Assembly (NCBI RefSeq): GCF_004801405.1
Contig: NZ_SSOB01000006.1
Span: 62,001-126,000 of the forward strand
From: Cohnella fermenti
Lineage (GTDB): Bacteria; Bacillota; Bacilli; Paenibacillales; Paenibacillaceae
Direction of reading: 5' to 3'
DNA length: 64,000 bases
In this document: positions 17,213 through 26,121 of the stretch, one piece after another
Position numbering within the stretch: the first letter of the stretch is position 1
How the letters are laid out: every line of letters begins with the position of its first letter
The notes under the pieces: generated by a model
What the model was told of the DNA's origin: nothing
The model's database searches: none
The model's input: the letters and a program-made list of their open reading frames with translations, nothing else
Made by a program: the position numbers and the translations under genes

Positions 17213-17227
17213 GGGATCAAAGGGGAC

Positions 17228-17341
17228 TTTTATGCGGTTTTTAGCATAAATACGGCTAGTCCACTTATGTTCGAGGCTGATGAATACGATTTTTCACATA
17301 AAATCGACGGAATCGCCCGCTTTAGGGCAGCCTGAATGTGA
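17228..17341. repeat. Array 3: palindromes at 52-bp spacing next to element copy 2
   Basis: Palindromes TATGCGGTTTTTAGCATA (about 17231) and AATACGATTTTTCACATA (about 17283) are followed in phase, 52 bp on, by the half palindrome GAATGTGA (17334-17341). At that point the element at 17342-17877 begins, and the other half (TTTTTCGTATAAA) reappears at 17878. The spacer sequence AATCGCCCG recurs in array 2. Confidence 0.75.
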
Positions 17342-17877
17342 TTTAATACGAAAATTAAGTCTCGCTAATGGCGGTCTGTACCGGATTTAGACAGAAAAGT
17401 CTCGCCACCGTCTAGCACCAGCTGGCGCGGTCGGCATTTTGGTGAGTCGGCGAGTTGATTTCCACATTATGGTGACAAGAAAGGCGCTATCCCCCTTCTT
17501 AACACTTATGCCTCTTCTCCCCTTGGGTCAGGAACCTCCGCTTGCCGATCATGCCCTTGGGTCTTAGGACAGCCCATTCCCTTGCACCTCCTTATCCTGA
17601 ACGAAAGGGAGAAGAGACCTAATGCCGCCAGAGGGAATAGACGCATGGGGGGAGTGGGAAGCGATACCGGGCGGGATGGCAAGTGGAACGAACAGTCGAT
17701 AGGCGGGTTTTCCTCTCATCTCCCTCTCCAACCGCCTCTTCGGAGCTCCGTTGTACAGGTTTCTCTACTAACTCCGCTCCTCCTGCCTCTCCGCAGTTGG
17801 CTTTTCATCACTGCGAATGGCCTCATACGAAAAATTTTCATTGTAGGGGGTGACAACTGTCCTTGTTGTCATAGTTG
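17342..17877 (-). mobile_element. Element copy 2 (536 bp), inserted in the loop of an array-3 palindrome
   Basis: Inverted copy of 6191-6568, read on the minus strand, starting CAACTATGACAACAAGG and ending TTTTCGTATTAAA. It has about 150 bp extra between GTGATGAAA and CTCCCCCCATGCG, so copy 1 is a deletion derivative or copy 2 carries an insertion. It shares the GACAAC/GTTGTC hairpin, the CTTCTCCC/GGGAGAAG stem and the 23-codon ORF. A second conserved frame, starting MTTRTVVTPYNEN at 17872 and ending at 17768, lacks a ribosome site. Together with array 3 it fills the 950-bp gene-free interval before GH105. Confidence 0.65.
17506..17577 (-). CDS. Putative 23-aa peptide in element copy 2
   Basis: ATG to TAA, 23 codons, with AAGGAGG nine bases upstream. 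Peptide MGCPKTQGHDRQAEVPDPRG then EEA. Same frame and length as the copy at 6343-6414. Lys5-Thr6-Gln7, Asp10-Arg11, Ala13, Val15-Pro16 and the Pro18 to Ala23 end are conserved. No known family. Confidence 0.4.
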   Translation of the reverse strand: MGCPKTQGHDRQAEVPDPRGEEA

Positions 17878-17946
17878 TTTTTCGTATAAATGTCGGATAG
17901 CCTGAGCACAATCGCGCGAACTTCGCCCGCGCTCCCGTTCCTTGTC

Positions 17947-19104
17947 TTACTCCGCCCCGTTCCCCGCTTCTTCCTTCTCCGCGGCTGCCTTCGCAGTTGC
18001 CTTCTCCGACGCCTTCGCACCGGCCTTCACGGCTGCCTTCGCAGAGCCTGTCGCTGTCTCCGCCTTCGTCGGGCCGTTCTCGATGACCGATGCGAGGAAG
18101 GCGAGCGCGAGCCCTTGGCCCCAGCCTTGCGCCCACTTGCGGTCGATGCCGAGATAGCCGGCGATGTCGTTCATGACGGCCGTTCCGCCGGACACGTTCA
18201 GCACCCGTCCGTTCGGGGCGACATTGTCCAGCAAGCCGTCAAGCGACTTGCGGACGTACTTCCCGTGCAGCGGATTGCCCTGCACGATCATCGCGGCGGC
18301 GATGCCGGCCGATGCCGACACTTCTCCGTAGGCATCCGGGCAGTCGAGCACGGTGCCCCACAGGCCGTCTTCCTTCTGCAGCTTCTTGAGCGCCGCAAGC
18401 TGGTCGCGCAAGGAGCTCCAGATATGCATCATCGGAGGATACAAATACGCTTCCGGAATGACGACGGCCGCGCGGGACATCGTGTAGGCCGCCCATGCGT
18501 TGGCACGGGCCCAGTGGATGCCGGACATATGATCCTTGTTGATGTTGTTGTAGCCGTGGTACCACAGCGCGTTGTCTTCATCCTGCAAGTAGTTGATGTG
18601 CCAGAAGAACTGGTGCAGGCCGTCTTCGATCAGCCGCTTCTCCTTCAGCGCGACGCCGACGCGAATCATGAAGTACGCCGCCATGAACAGCGTGTCCGCC
18701 CAGCATTGCTCCGGGAAGTCGTTCTTCGACGACACCGTATGCTGAAGAACCCGGTCTCCGAAGCGCAGCGCTTTGTTCTCCAGATAATCCACCTTGCTCA
18801 GGATCAGGTCGAGATACTTTCGCTCGTTCGTCTGCTCATAGAGGGTGAGCAGCATATGCCCCATCGCGCAAGTATTCACCGTCCATACTTCGGGAAGACC
18901 CGCTTCGATATATTCGTCGACCCACGCGATCATCCGTTCGAGATAGACGCGATCTCCCGTCGCTTCGAACAGCCGGCTGACGCCGTAGTAGGCGACGCCG
19001 CCCGGCCAGTCCCACGTCAGATCCATCCCGAATGTGTAGTCCGCCACGCGCCCGGCGATTTGCCGAATATTGTTCAATGCCGCTTCGTCTGTGTTCAGCT
19101 TCAT
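17947..19104 (-). CDS. Unsaturated rhamnogalacturonyl hydrolase, GH105 (YteR/YesR type)
   Basis: 385 aa from the ATG at 19104, which has GGAGG six bases upstream. It removes the 4,5-unsaturated galacturonate from rhamnogalacturonan oligosaccharides in the cytoplasm, feeding KduI/KduD. Family signatures are WDWPGGVAYYGVSRL near residue 35, VNTCAMGHMLL near residue 77 and the catalytic Asp in EQCWADTLFMAAYF near residue 134, plus HWARANAWAAY near residue 198. The last ~38 residues are an unusual Ala/Lys/Glu/Thr-rich tail (KAAVKAGAKASEKATAKAAA) not expected in GH105. Last gene of the ABC-GH105 operon. Confidence 0.93.
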   Translation of the reverse strand: MKLNTDEAALNNIRQIAGRVADYTFGMDLTWDWPGGVAYYGVSRLFEATGDRVYLERMIAWVDEYIEAGLPEVWTVNTCAMGHMLLTLYEQTNERKYLDLILSKVDYLENKALRFGDRVLQHTVSSKNDFPEQCWADTLFMAAYFMIRVGVALKEKRLIEDGLHQFFWHINYLQDEDNALWYHGYNNINKDHMSGIHWARANAWAAYTMSRAAVVIPEAYLYPPMMHIWSSLRDQLAALKKLQKEDGLWGTVLDCPDAYGEVSASAGIAAAMIVQGNPLHGKYVRKSLDGLLDNVAPNGRVLNVSGGTAVMNDIAGYLGIDRKWAQGWGQGLALAFLASVIENGPTKAETATGSAKAAVKAGAKASEKATAKAAAEKEEAGNGAE

Positions 19105-19111
19105 ATGGCCC

Positions 19112-19150
19112 TCCAATGATGGAGAGCCCCCGCTGCTGCAGGGGCTCCGT
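19112..19150 (-). terminator. Hairpin between the binding protein and GH105
   Basis: GGAGCCCCTG pairs with the GGGGGCTCTCC arm around GCAGCAGC. On the minus strand it lacks a good T tract, so it may be an attenuating or mRNA-processing stem between the highly expressed binding protein and GH105 rather than a full terminator. Confidence 0.45.
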
Positions 19151-19171
19151 TAGTGTCGATGCGAGCGCGGA

Positions 19172-20803
19172 TTAACGGTATTGACCTGCGTCGATCGCTT
19201 GCTGCTTCTCGTCGAGAATGTCTTGGTAACCGGCATCGAGGAACTTCTTCTTCGCCGCTTCATACTTCTTGTCGAACTCGGATTCCGGCGCAAGGACCAC
19301 TTCCAGGTACAGCTCTTGGAAGAGCGAATTCAGGTCCGCCTTGTACTCGTTCAGCTCCTCAAGCACGACGGTGAACAGCGCGTCCGGCGTCCGGTATTCC
19401 GCCGTTTCATTATAGTATCTCACCATGTCCTCGGCAATATCTTCATATCCGGCCGGGGACCAGTTGCGCATGTTCGCTTTGAGCGTCAATTCCGGCGAGC
19501 CGTACGCCTGGGTCTCGGTCACCAGAGCCCAATAGTCCTTGTTGTTGTTCAGCGACAGTGCGGATTCGCCCGTGTAGTCCGCGTTCTTCACCGGAAGTCC
19601 GTCGGCATCAAGCGTATAGTTCTGTCCTTCTACGCCGTTCTGCAGGTAGAACAGGTTGTCCGGCTGGCTCATCCATTCGAGATACATCCACAACGCGGCG
19701 CGTTCCTCGGCTGTCGATTCGTAGTTCACGCCCATGATGAAGCCGAACGGCCAGTAAGCGCGTCCTTGCGGAACGTTGCCTTCCGGCACCAGCGCTTCCG
19801 GAGGGAGCACCGCGAACTCGGCAGTCGGGTTATTCTTCAAGGCAGCGGAGAAGAGGTCGGTGTTGTTGGTCAGATAGAAGCCGTACGTTCCCGTTCTTCC
19901 CGCCACGAACTCGGCCTTCGTCTTGTTGTCGTCGTCGCGGAGGTAGAATTCCTTGTCGATAAGGCCGTTATTGTATTCATAATTCAGATTGCGCAGCCAG
20001 GCTTCGGCATCCTTGGTCGTGAAGTCGGCTACGGCGAGATCCGAATAAAGAGCACGATACTCGGAATCGATCGGCCAGTCGCGATACGCGTAGCTGAAGT
20101 TGTAGGAGTTCCTGGTCAGAGCCGCGCCGCCGACGCCCAGGCCCGCTTCCTTCCACTTGCCGAGCATCTCGTTGTACTTCTCCAGCGAGGTCAGATCCTC
20201 CACCTTCATGCCGACCTTCTCCACCCAATCCTTGCGGATCAGCGTCACGAAGTTGTCCGTATCCGGACGCGCCGCGAAGAAGAATACATTTTCCCCGTCG
20301 ATGTTGCCGTATTGCTGGATCGTCTCACCCATGTTGGCCCAGTACGTCGGAGCATAGTTCTTAATCTCGTTCAAGTCGAGCGGCTGCAGCACTTCTTCCC
20401 CGTAGTAAGCAAGCGCTTGCGGCATGTCATAGTGGAAAATAACGTCCGGAGCTTTATGGGCGGCCAGCAGTTGTTCGAAGTCCGTCACCTCGTTGCTGCG
20501 AGCGATCGGCACGAAGTTGAGCTTGATATTGTACTTGTCTCCGAATTCCTTCTGAATCCAGCGCGTATAGTAGTTGTCCTTCACGTTCCAGCCTTCGAAC
20601 GCACGCTCATACACCGGAATATCGAGACTGACCGTCTCCGCGAAGCCTTGGGAATAATCGGCGTAGGTCCCTTCGGATGGCGTCGCAGCGGTGCTGCTCG
20701 GCGCTGTGTTCTCCTTGTTCCCGTTGTCGTTCGAGCAAGCGGCCAGCAGGCCGGAGAGCATGACAAGCGCCATCCCCAGCGAAGCGAACTTCTTCTGTTG
20801 CAT
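19172..20803 (-). CDS. Oligosaccharide ABC transporter substrate-binding lipoprotein (LplA/YtcQ type)
   Basis: 543 aa, the large size typical of Paenibacillus LplA/YtcQ proteins. Signal peptide and lipobox (LSGLLAACS, Cys at residue 23), Asn/Thr-rich linker, then a family-1 extracellular solute-binding fold. It should deliver rhamnogalacturonan-type oligosaccharides to the two permeases that precede it. GGAGG lies ten bases before the ATG. The ATPase is not in the window; MsmX-like shared ATPases usually serve this class. Confidence 0.92.
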   Translation of the reverse strand: MQQKKFASLGMALVMLSGLLAACSNDNGNKENTAPSSTAATPSEGTYADYSQGFAETVSLDIPVYERAFEGWNVKDNYYTRWIQKEFGDKYNIKLNFVPIARSNEVTDFEQLLAAHKAPDVIFHYDMPQALAYYGEEVLQPLDLNEIKNYAPTYWANMGETIQQYGNIDGENVFFFAARPDTDNFVTLIRKDWVEKVGMKVEDLTSLEKYNEMLGKWKEAGLGVGGAALTRNSYNFSYAYRDWPIDSEYRALYSDLAVADFTTKDAEAWLRNLNYEYNNGLIDKEFYLRDDDNKTKAEFVAGRTGTYGFYLTNNTDLFSAALKNNPTAEFAVLPPEALVPEGNVPQGRAYWPFGFIMGVNYESTAEERAALWMYLEWMSQPDNLFYLQNGVEGQNYTLDADGLPVKNADYTGESALSLNNNKDYWALVTETQAYGSPELTLKANMRNWSPAGYEDIAEDMVRYYNETAEYRTPDALFTVVLEELNEYKADLNSLFQELYLEVVLAPESEFDKKYEAAKKKFLDAGYQDILDEKQQAIDAGQYR

Positions 20804-20860
20804 CGTGTTGTAACCTCCAATAATATGATTAATTAATTACGGAGCGGCAAGCGCCAATGG

Positions 20861-21760
20861 CTACTCCTTGACCGCTCCGAGCATGACGCCGCGGACGAAG
20901 TACTTCTGAATAAACGGGTAGATGCAGAGAATCGGCAGCGTGGCGAAGACGACAACCGACGCCTTCAGCACCTCAGGATTGCTTAACTGCACATTCGTCG
21001 CTTCCAATTGGAAGCTCTCGCTCGCTTGCACGACCAGATAATACAGCTTAAGCTGGAGCGGCCGCAGCTCGACGTTCTGCTTGATGTAGAACAGGGCGTC
21101 CTGATAAGCGTTCCACCGCCCTACCGCATAGAACAGCGAGAGCGTCGCAAGAATCGGCTTGGACAGCGGCAGGACGATGCTGAACAAGATGCGGAAGTGG
21201 CCTGCGCCGTCGATTCGTGCGGATTCCTCCAGGCTTACCGGAATGCTGCTTGCGATCGAGCTTCTTAAGATCAATAGATTAAAGGCGCTGAACGACAACG
21301 GCAGAATAAGCGCCCAGAGCGTATCTAGCATTCCCAGATTGTTGATCAGCAAGTAATCGGGAATAATGCCGCCGCTGAAGTACAGGGTGAACATGAAGAT
21401 CACCGTCAGGAACGTGCGGCCCTTGAGCTGCGGCCTGGAGAGCGGGTACGCCGCGAAGATCGTGACGATCATCCCGATGACCGTGAAGACCGCGGTAACA
21501 AGAACGCTTACATATAAGGACCGCAGGATGCTGCGATCGGCGAAGATTTTGCTGTACGCCTCCAGATTGATGCCTCGGGGCCACAGGAATACTTTCTGGG
21601 CGATGACATAAGCGTCTTCGCTTAAGGACTTGGCGACGACATGGACGAACGGCAGCAGGCAGACAAGCGAGACGATCACCAGTACGGCGTGAATCAGCAC
21701 GTCCCAGACGTCCGCTTTGATTCGCCGTTTCGCGACTGCGCGGCTATTGGATATTTGCAT
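20861..21760 (-). CDS. Carbohydrate ABC permease (LplC/YtcP type)
   Basis: 299 aa inner-membrane protein with six predicted TM segments beginning VLIHAVLVIVSLVCLLPFVHV. The ATPase-contact EAA loop is visible as EESARIDGAGHFRILFSIVLPLSKP (about residue 188). It ends MLGAVKE, as LplC/YtcP proteins do. It works with the permease immediately upstream and the binding protein downstream. Confidence 0.94.
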   Translation of the reverse strand: MQISNSRAVAKRRIKADVWDVLIHAVLVIVSLVCLLPFVHVVAKSLSEDAYVIAQKVFLWPRGINLEAYSKIFADRSILRSLYVSVLVTAVFTVIGMIVTIFAAYPLSRPQLKGRTFLTVIFMFTLYFSGGIIPDYLLINNLGMLDTLWALILPLSFSAFNLLILRSSIASSIPVSLEESARIDGAGHFRILFSIVLPLSKPILATLSLFYAVGRWNAYQDALFYIKQNVELRPLQLKLYYLVVQASESFQLEATNVQLSNPEVLKASVVVFATLPILCIYPFIQKYFVRGVMLGAVKE

Positions 21761-21775
21761 GTTCCGCTTCCTTCC

Positions 21776-22759
21776 CTAGATCAATCCGTCTTCGCCCAGC
21801 TTCTTGGCGATCCGGTCGGCGAGCAGCACGAGGACAACCCCAATAACGGCCTGGAACAATCCGAGCGCTGTCGCGCGGCTGAAGTTGCCGCTCTCGATCC
21901 CCCAACGATACACCAGAACCGGAATGGTCGTCGTGTACTCGGTCGTCGCTTTATTCGACAAGGCAAATACCCGTTCGAAGGAGCCGCCCATGACGTTGCC
22001 GAGGTTCATAATAAGCAGCGTAACGATTGTCATCCGGATCGAAGGGAGCGTAATGCTCCGCATCTTCCGGAACCGTCCGGCGCCGTCGACGGTTGCCGCT
22101 TCGTACATCTCCGGATTGATTCCGCTCATGGCGGCCAGGTAAATGATCGTTCCCCATCCCATGCTCTGCCACACGCCGATGGCGATGTAGCTGATCAGCC
22201 AATGCGTGTCTTCTTGCAGGAACGGAACGCGATCGAGCCCCATCGCTTCAATCACGTTGTTGATCATGCCGCTTCCTTCGCCGAGCAACTGATACGCGAT
22301 CGCTCCGATAATGACCCACGACAGGAAGTGCGGCAGATAGAGCAGCGTCTGATTCACGCGTTTGAAGGCAACGTTCTTGACCTCATTAAGCAGCAGGGCA
22401 AGAATGATCGGCGCCGTGAAGCTGAAGATGAGATCCGAGATGTTGAGCAGCAGCGTGTTGCGCACCGCACGGCCGAAGTCCGGCTTGGCGAACAGCTCCT
22501 GGAACACCTCGAAGCCGACCCAATCGCTTCCCCAGAATCCCTTGGCGATCTTGTACTCTTTAAACGCAAGCATGAGGCCGCTCATCGGCGCGTACTTGAA
22601 CACCAGAACGAACGCCAAGGGGACCAGAAGCAGCGCGTAGAGCTGCCAGTCATTACGCCAATAAGCGAGGAACCTTCGACCTTTGCCGTTGCCGGCATTG
22701 GAATGAAGTGAAGCGGTTTCATTCCCGGCAGTCGCATTTTGAACCGTTTTCAAAGCCAT
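21776..22759 (-). CDS. Carbohydrate ABC permease (LplB/YteP type)
   Basis: 327 aa, six TM segments, first gene of the transporter operon with GGAGGTGAAAC before the ATG. The first segment is YALLLVPLAFVLVFKYAPM, followed by the LplB-like SGLMLAFKEYKIAKGFWGSDWVGF. The EAA loop is YEAATVDGAGRFRKMRSITLPSIR near residue 220. Its promoter must lie in the 200-bp gap 22760-22957, downstream of the regulator's terminator. Confidence 0.94.
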   Translation of the reverse strand: MALKTVQNATAGNETASLHSNAGNGKGRRFLAYWRNDWQLYALLLVPLAFVLVFKYAPMSGLMLAFKEYKIAKGFWGSDWVGFEVFQELFAKPDFGRAVRNTLLLNISDLIFSFTAPIILALLLNEVKNVAFKRVNQTLLYLPHFLSWVIIGAIAYQLLGEGSGMINNVIEAMGLDRVPFLQEDTHWLISYIAIGVWQSMGWGTIIYLAAMSGINPEMYEAATVDGAGRFRKMRSITLPSIRMTIVTLLIMNLGNVMGGSFERVFALSNKATTEYTTTIPVLVYRWGIESGNFSRATALGLFQAVIGVVLVLLADRIAKKLGEDGLI

Positions 22760-22945
22760 GTTTCACCTCCGTATAAATAACCCTTTCGACCCGTTAATCA
22801 TAGCGTTTTCATTTCCGACCGGTAAATCGCCAGATTTGATTCTGACGCGACACTTTTGATTACAAGCGCGTCAGATCGGGCTTCCGGCGCGGGTTGATCA
22901 TCAAATCTGTCCGGCCATGATCAAATATGACCAAGCCCCCGAACG

Positions 22946-22972
22946 TCAAAAAAAACCTCACGAATGAGGTTC
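22946..22972 (-). terminator. Terminator overlapping the AraC regulator stop codon
   Basis: AACCTCA/TGAGGTT with loop TTCG on the minus strand, then eight T residues. The gene's TGA stop lies inside the hairpin, so coding sequence and terminator overlap. Confidence 0.85.
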
Positions 22973-25246
22973 CTCCTGCGCGGACCTGGATCTCTCCGCC
23001 TTATAGCTGCTCGGCGCCATCCCCTCGAACTTGCGGAAGAAGCGATTGAAGCTCCGGACGTTGTTGTAGCCGATCTCGGACGCAATCTGCGTAATGGTCA
23101 GCCCGGACTCGGCGAGCAGCCGCTTGGCTTGCTCAATGCGCAACAGGTTCATGTAATCGATCAGGCTGCGGCCCGTCATCTCGAAGACGATCTTGCGCAT
23201 GTACGAGTAGCTGATGCCGATCTCCTTCGCCATCTCCTCGAACACGATCTCCTCGCGATAATGCTCGTTCAAGTACTGAATGATGCGGTCTCCGTGGGTA
23301 TTCGTCTCGCCGGGCGTACGCGCCAGGTATTGTATGATCTCGCCGTAGAAGTCGCGAAGATAGTCCTCCAGCTCGTCCAGCGTCTCAAGAGAAGCCAGCG
23401 CCGCATAAATATTGCCTCTTCCGGCGAAGATGCGAGCCGTGCTCACGTTGTTCTCCCGAAGATGCTTGATCGTGACGCCCGCCAACTGGTGATAAAGGAA
23501 CATGATGTTGTCGTAGGAGACGTACTCGGCGGAACGAATCTCGCTGCCGATGAACTGCAGCTCCCGCAGAATGTTGTCGAGATCGCCTTGATCCAGGTAA
23601 TTAAGAATGCGTCGTTCGCTGGTGACCGGATAGATGTACTTGCCTTCCCGGCCGTCCTCCTCCTGCCAATACGCAATCTCTCCGCTGCCCGAGATCATCC
23701 GATGCTTGATCGCTTCCATCGCTTCGACGAGACCGTTCGACACAAGGTCGCGATCTTCTGTCGGTCTGCTTACGCCTATCGTGACGGTATTGCCCAGCAG
23801 CTCCGACACGTTGTCGCGCAGCTTGACCAGCCTATCGTGAATGACGCCGTCCGGATCGCCCAACTCCACTTGCTCATAGTTGATCACCAGCGCGAAGCAG
23901 CCTTCTCCGTGGTAGACGCATTGGGTTTGCATATTTTCCGGGAATGCGGCTTCGCACTCCGTCATCACTTGATAGCGATGGTAGCTGCGCGTCTCGGGAC
24001 TGTTGTTGCTGACGAACGTCCGGTAACGATCGATGGACAGCACCGCGACAACAAAACAAGCCGATGGGAATATCTCATCGATTGAAGCCGACCATTCATT
24101 GCGCAGCAGTTGATGAACCGCAAGACTTCGGGCATCCTTCTCGCGGGCATGAAGCAGCCGATTCAGCGCTTCTTCCTCTTCCTGCATCCGCTTGAACGCA
24201 TCGTCGAGGAAGACGAGCTCGTTCTGGCGCTGAATTCCCAAGCCGCCCTTCGTCCTCAGCGTCCGCACCAGCTCTCTGGCAGGCTTGGACACCCAGATGG
24301 CGAGGAAGTACGTCAGGATGGTGCCGGCAACAATAATGGCAACGGTCAGAATAACGATATTCCGATGCATCGCCTGAGAGTTGGCCATCAACTCGTCCAC
24401 CGAGTAGAGACTGACATACGTCCAATCCAGTTGCGTCGACCGCGACCAGGTGTAGAGCATCCGCTTGCCGCCCGCCTCGCGGAACATGTAGCCTTCCTCT
24501 TGGGTCTGCCCCAGGATGTCCCGAATAGCCGGATCTTCGTTGCCGTTCGTGTACAGCAGGCTTTTGTCCGCATGAGAGATGATCGTGCCGTCCCGGCTCA
24601 TCAGCACGTATTCCTGCTGGCCCTCGCCCGAATTGCGCAAATACTGCTCGACCTGGCTCTCGTCCAGATTGAGGACAATCGTTCCGCGCGTTGTCGAAGT
24701 CAGCCGGTTGAGAGGCAGCACGTAAGAGATCACGGCGGCCCCCGACTTCAGCTTGCGAGGGTACCATACGCCGGCGATTCCGCGCTGCCCTTCAAGCGCA
24801 TCGTCCAGCCATTCGAGGGATTCGTACCGGTCGAGCTTCGTAATTCCTTTATCGGTCGACACGACATAGTCCGAATCGCTCAAGTAGAAGAAGGAAGAAT
24901 TCACGCCGTCGCTCATGTTGTTCATGCTCGTCAATTGCTGTTGAACACTTAATCCGTTGCTGATCGTGCTGTAGGTCGAATTGATCTCGGCGAACGTCTC
25001 GTAGTCGCGAATTCGGTCGAAGATGCGGCCGTCGGTCAGAAGCACTGTATATCGGGTCAAGTTGTTCAGCGCATTCTCGTTCAGGTTGCGATTGGCATTC
25101 AATCCCGCAAGCGAGGATTCCGCGATCGCGTGCTCGGAATTCCGCAAGATCTGCGCGCCGCTGTACCACGTTAAGATGACCGTCGGAATCGCCATGACGC
25201 AGAATAGAATAAATACCAGTTGCACCGTCATCGGAATCCGCTTCAT
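22958..25246 (-). CDS. Membrane-bound AraC regulator (YesS/YtdP type)
   Basis: 762 aa. Two TM segments (residues about 8-30 and 296-318) flank an extracytoplasmic sensor (dCache-like, SLAGLNANRNLNENALNNL start). A cytosolic linker follows, and an AraC HTH pair closes the protein (about 650-750, ISYSYMRKIVFEMTGRSLIDYMNLLRIEQAKRLL). Such one-component regulators detect extracellular oligosaccharides and activate the neighbouring Lpl/Yte transporter. It lies directly upstream of the ABC operon in the same direction, separated by its own terminator. Confidence 0.92.
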   Translation of the reverse strand: MKRIPMTVQLVFILFCVMAIPTVILTWYSGAQILRNSEHAIAESSLAGLNANRNLNENALNNLTRYTVLLTDGRIFDRIRDYETFAEINSTYSTISNGLSVQQQLTSMNNMSDGVNSSFFYLSDSDYVVSTDKGITKLDRYESLEWLDDALEGQRGIAGVWYPRKLKSGAAVISYVLPLNRLTSTTRGTIVLNLDESQVEQYLRNSGEGQQEYVLMSRDGTIISHADKSLLYTNGNEDPAIRDILGQTQEEGYMFREAGGKRMLYTWSRSTQLDWTYVSLYSVDELMANSQAMHRNIVILTVAIIVAGTILTYFLAIWVSKPARELVRTLRTKGGLGIQRQNELVFLDDAFKRMQEEEEALNRLLHAREKDARSLAVHQLLRNEWSASIDEIFPSACFVVAVLSIDRYRTFVSNNSPETRSYHRYQVMTECEAAFPENMQTQCVYHGEGCFALVINYEQVELGDPDGVIHDRLVKLRDNVSELLGNTVTIGVSRPTEDRDLVSNGLVEAMEAIKHRMISGSGEIAYWQEEDGREGKYIYPVTSERRILNYLDQGDLDNILRELQFIGSEIRSAEYVSYDNIMFLYHQLAGVTIKHLRENNVSTARIFAGRGNIYAALASLETLDELEDYLRDFYGEIIQYLARTPGETNTHGDRIIQYLNEHYREEIVFEEMAKEIGISYSYMRKIVFEMTGRSLIDYMNLLRIEQAKRLLAESGLTITQIASEIGYNNVRSFNRFFRKFEGMAPSSYKAERSRSAQEEPHS

Positions 25247-25299
25247 TGCTAATCCAATCCTCCAGTATGGCTATGGTTGCTCGGCATTGCCGGGAATGA

Positions 25300-26121
25300 T
25301 CATTCGCGCATCCCCCGCTGCCGCTGGCTCTCGAACAGGAGCACCGTCGCGGCCATGGCGACGTTCAGCGACTCCGCCTTGCCGGTCATCGGGATGATGA
25401 TCGGCTGATCGACCAGCGCTTCCGCGGCTGCCGACAATCCGCTGCCTTCGTTGCCGAACAGCAGCCACGCATCGCGGCCGAGATCGACCTCGTAGCAGCT
25501 CTTCGTCGCCTGCAGGCTCGTGCCGAAGAGCGTCTTGCCCTGTCTGCGCGCTTCGGGCAGCAGCTCGGCCAGATCGGCTTCCAACACCGGTATGCAGAAA
25601 AGCGTGCCCATCGTGGAGCGGAGAGTCTTCGAGTTGTAGAGATCAGCCGTTCCCTTGCCAAGCACGACCGCGCTCGCCCCGCTCGCCGCGGCGCTGCGAA
25701 TGATCGTGCCGACGTTGCCGGGGTCCTGCACGCCGTCGAGCACAACGATCGGCCCCGACCCGGCCGCGAACAGCGTCTGCCGATCGACGCTCTTGCGCTG
25801 CGCCACCGCGAACACCGGCTGCGGACTCTCCGTCTCGACGCACTTCGCAATGATGTCCGGGGAGACCGGAATCCAGGACGGAGCGGACAGCGTGGATACG
25901 CTTCCGTCCGCATACCCGCTCAGCTCCTCGGGAATTCCCATGTCCTCCTCGAAGACGACGCATTCCAGCGGCCACCCGGCGGCAAGCGCTTCCTCCACCA
26001 GGTGCACGCCTTCGAGCTTGAAGCGTCCTTCCTTCTCGCGCTGCTTGCGCTCGGACAGCTTCGCCCATCCCTTCACCCGGGGATTGGCGACGGACGTCAA
26101 CGCCGGCTCAAGGTTCCGCAT
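25300..26121 (-). CDS. SpoU/TrmH-family RNA 2'-O-methyltransferase
   Basis: 273 aa. SPOUT knot enzyme using SAM to methylate a ribose in rRNA or tRNA. An N-terminal substrate-binding domain (FKLEGVHLVEEAL near residue 33) precedes the three family motifs: LDGVQDPGNVGTIIRSA (about residue 128), LLFGNEGSGLS (about residue 221) and IPMTGKAESLNVAMAATVLLFE (about residue 240). It resembles B. subtilis YsgA. The target nucleotide cannot be told. It overlaps the end of ktrA by 14 bp. Confidence 0.92.
   Translation of the reverse strand: MRNLEPALTSVANPRVKGWAKLSERKQREKEGRFKLEGVHLVEEALAAGWPLECVVFEEDMGIPEELSGYADGSVSTLSAPSWIPVSPDIIAKCVETESPQPVFAVAQRKSVDRQTLFAAGSGPIVVLDGVQDPGNVGTIIRSAAASGASAVVLGKGTADLYNSKTLRSTMGTLFCIPVLEADLAELLPEARRQGKTLFGTSLQATKSCYEVDLGRDAWLLFGNEGSGLSAAAEALVDQPIIIPMTGKAESLNVAMAATVLLFESQRQRGMRE

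Noticed and set aside
17038..17220. 60-codon minus-strand frame upstream of GH28
   Set aside because: Overlaps a strong terminator and has no ribosome site or similarity.
17768..17872. 34-codon frame MTTRTVVTPYNEN... in element copy 2, similar to a frame at 6196-6300 in copy 1
   Set aside because: No Shine-Dalgarno, C-termini unrelated because of the length difference between copies, and the shared part also forms a hairpin; kept only as a note.
19181..20836. 551-codon plus-strand frame
   Set aside because: Antisense to the lipoprotein with a clear signal peptide and lipobox.
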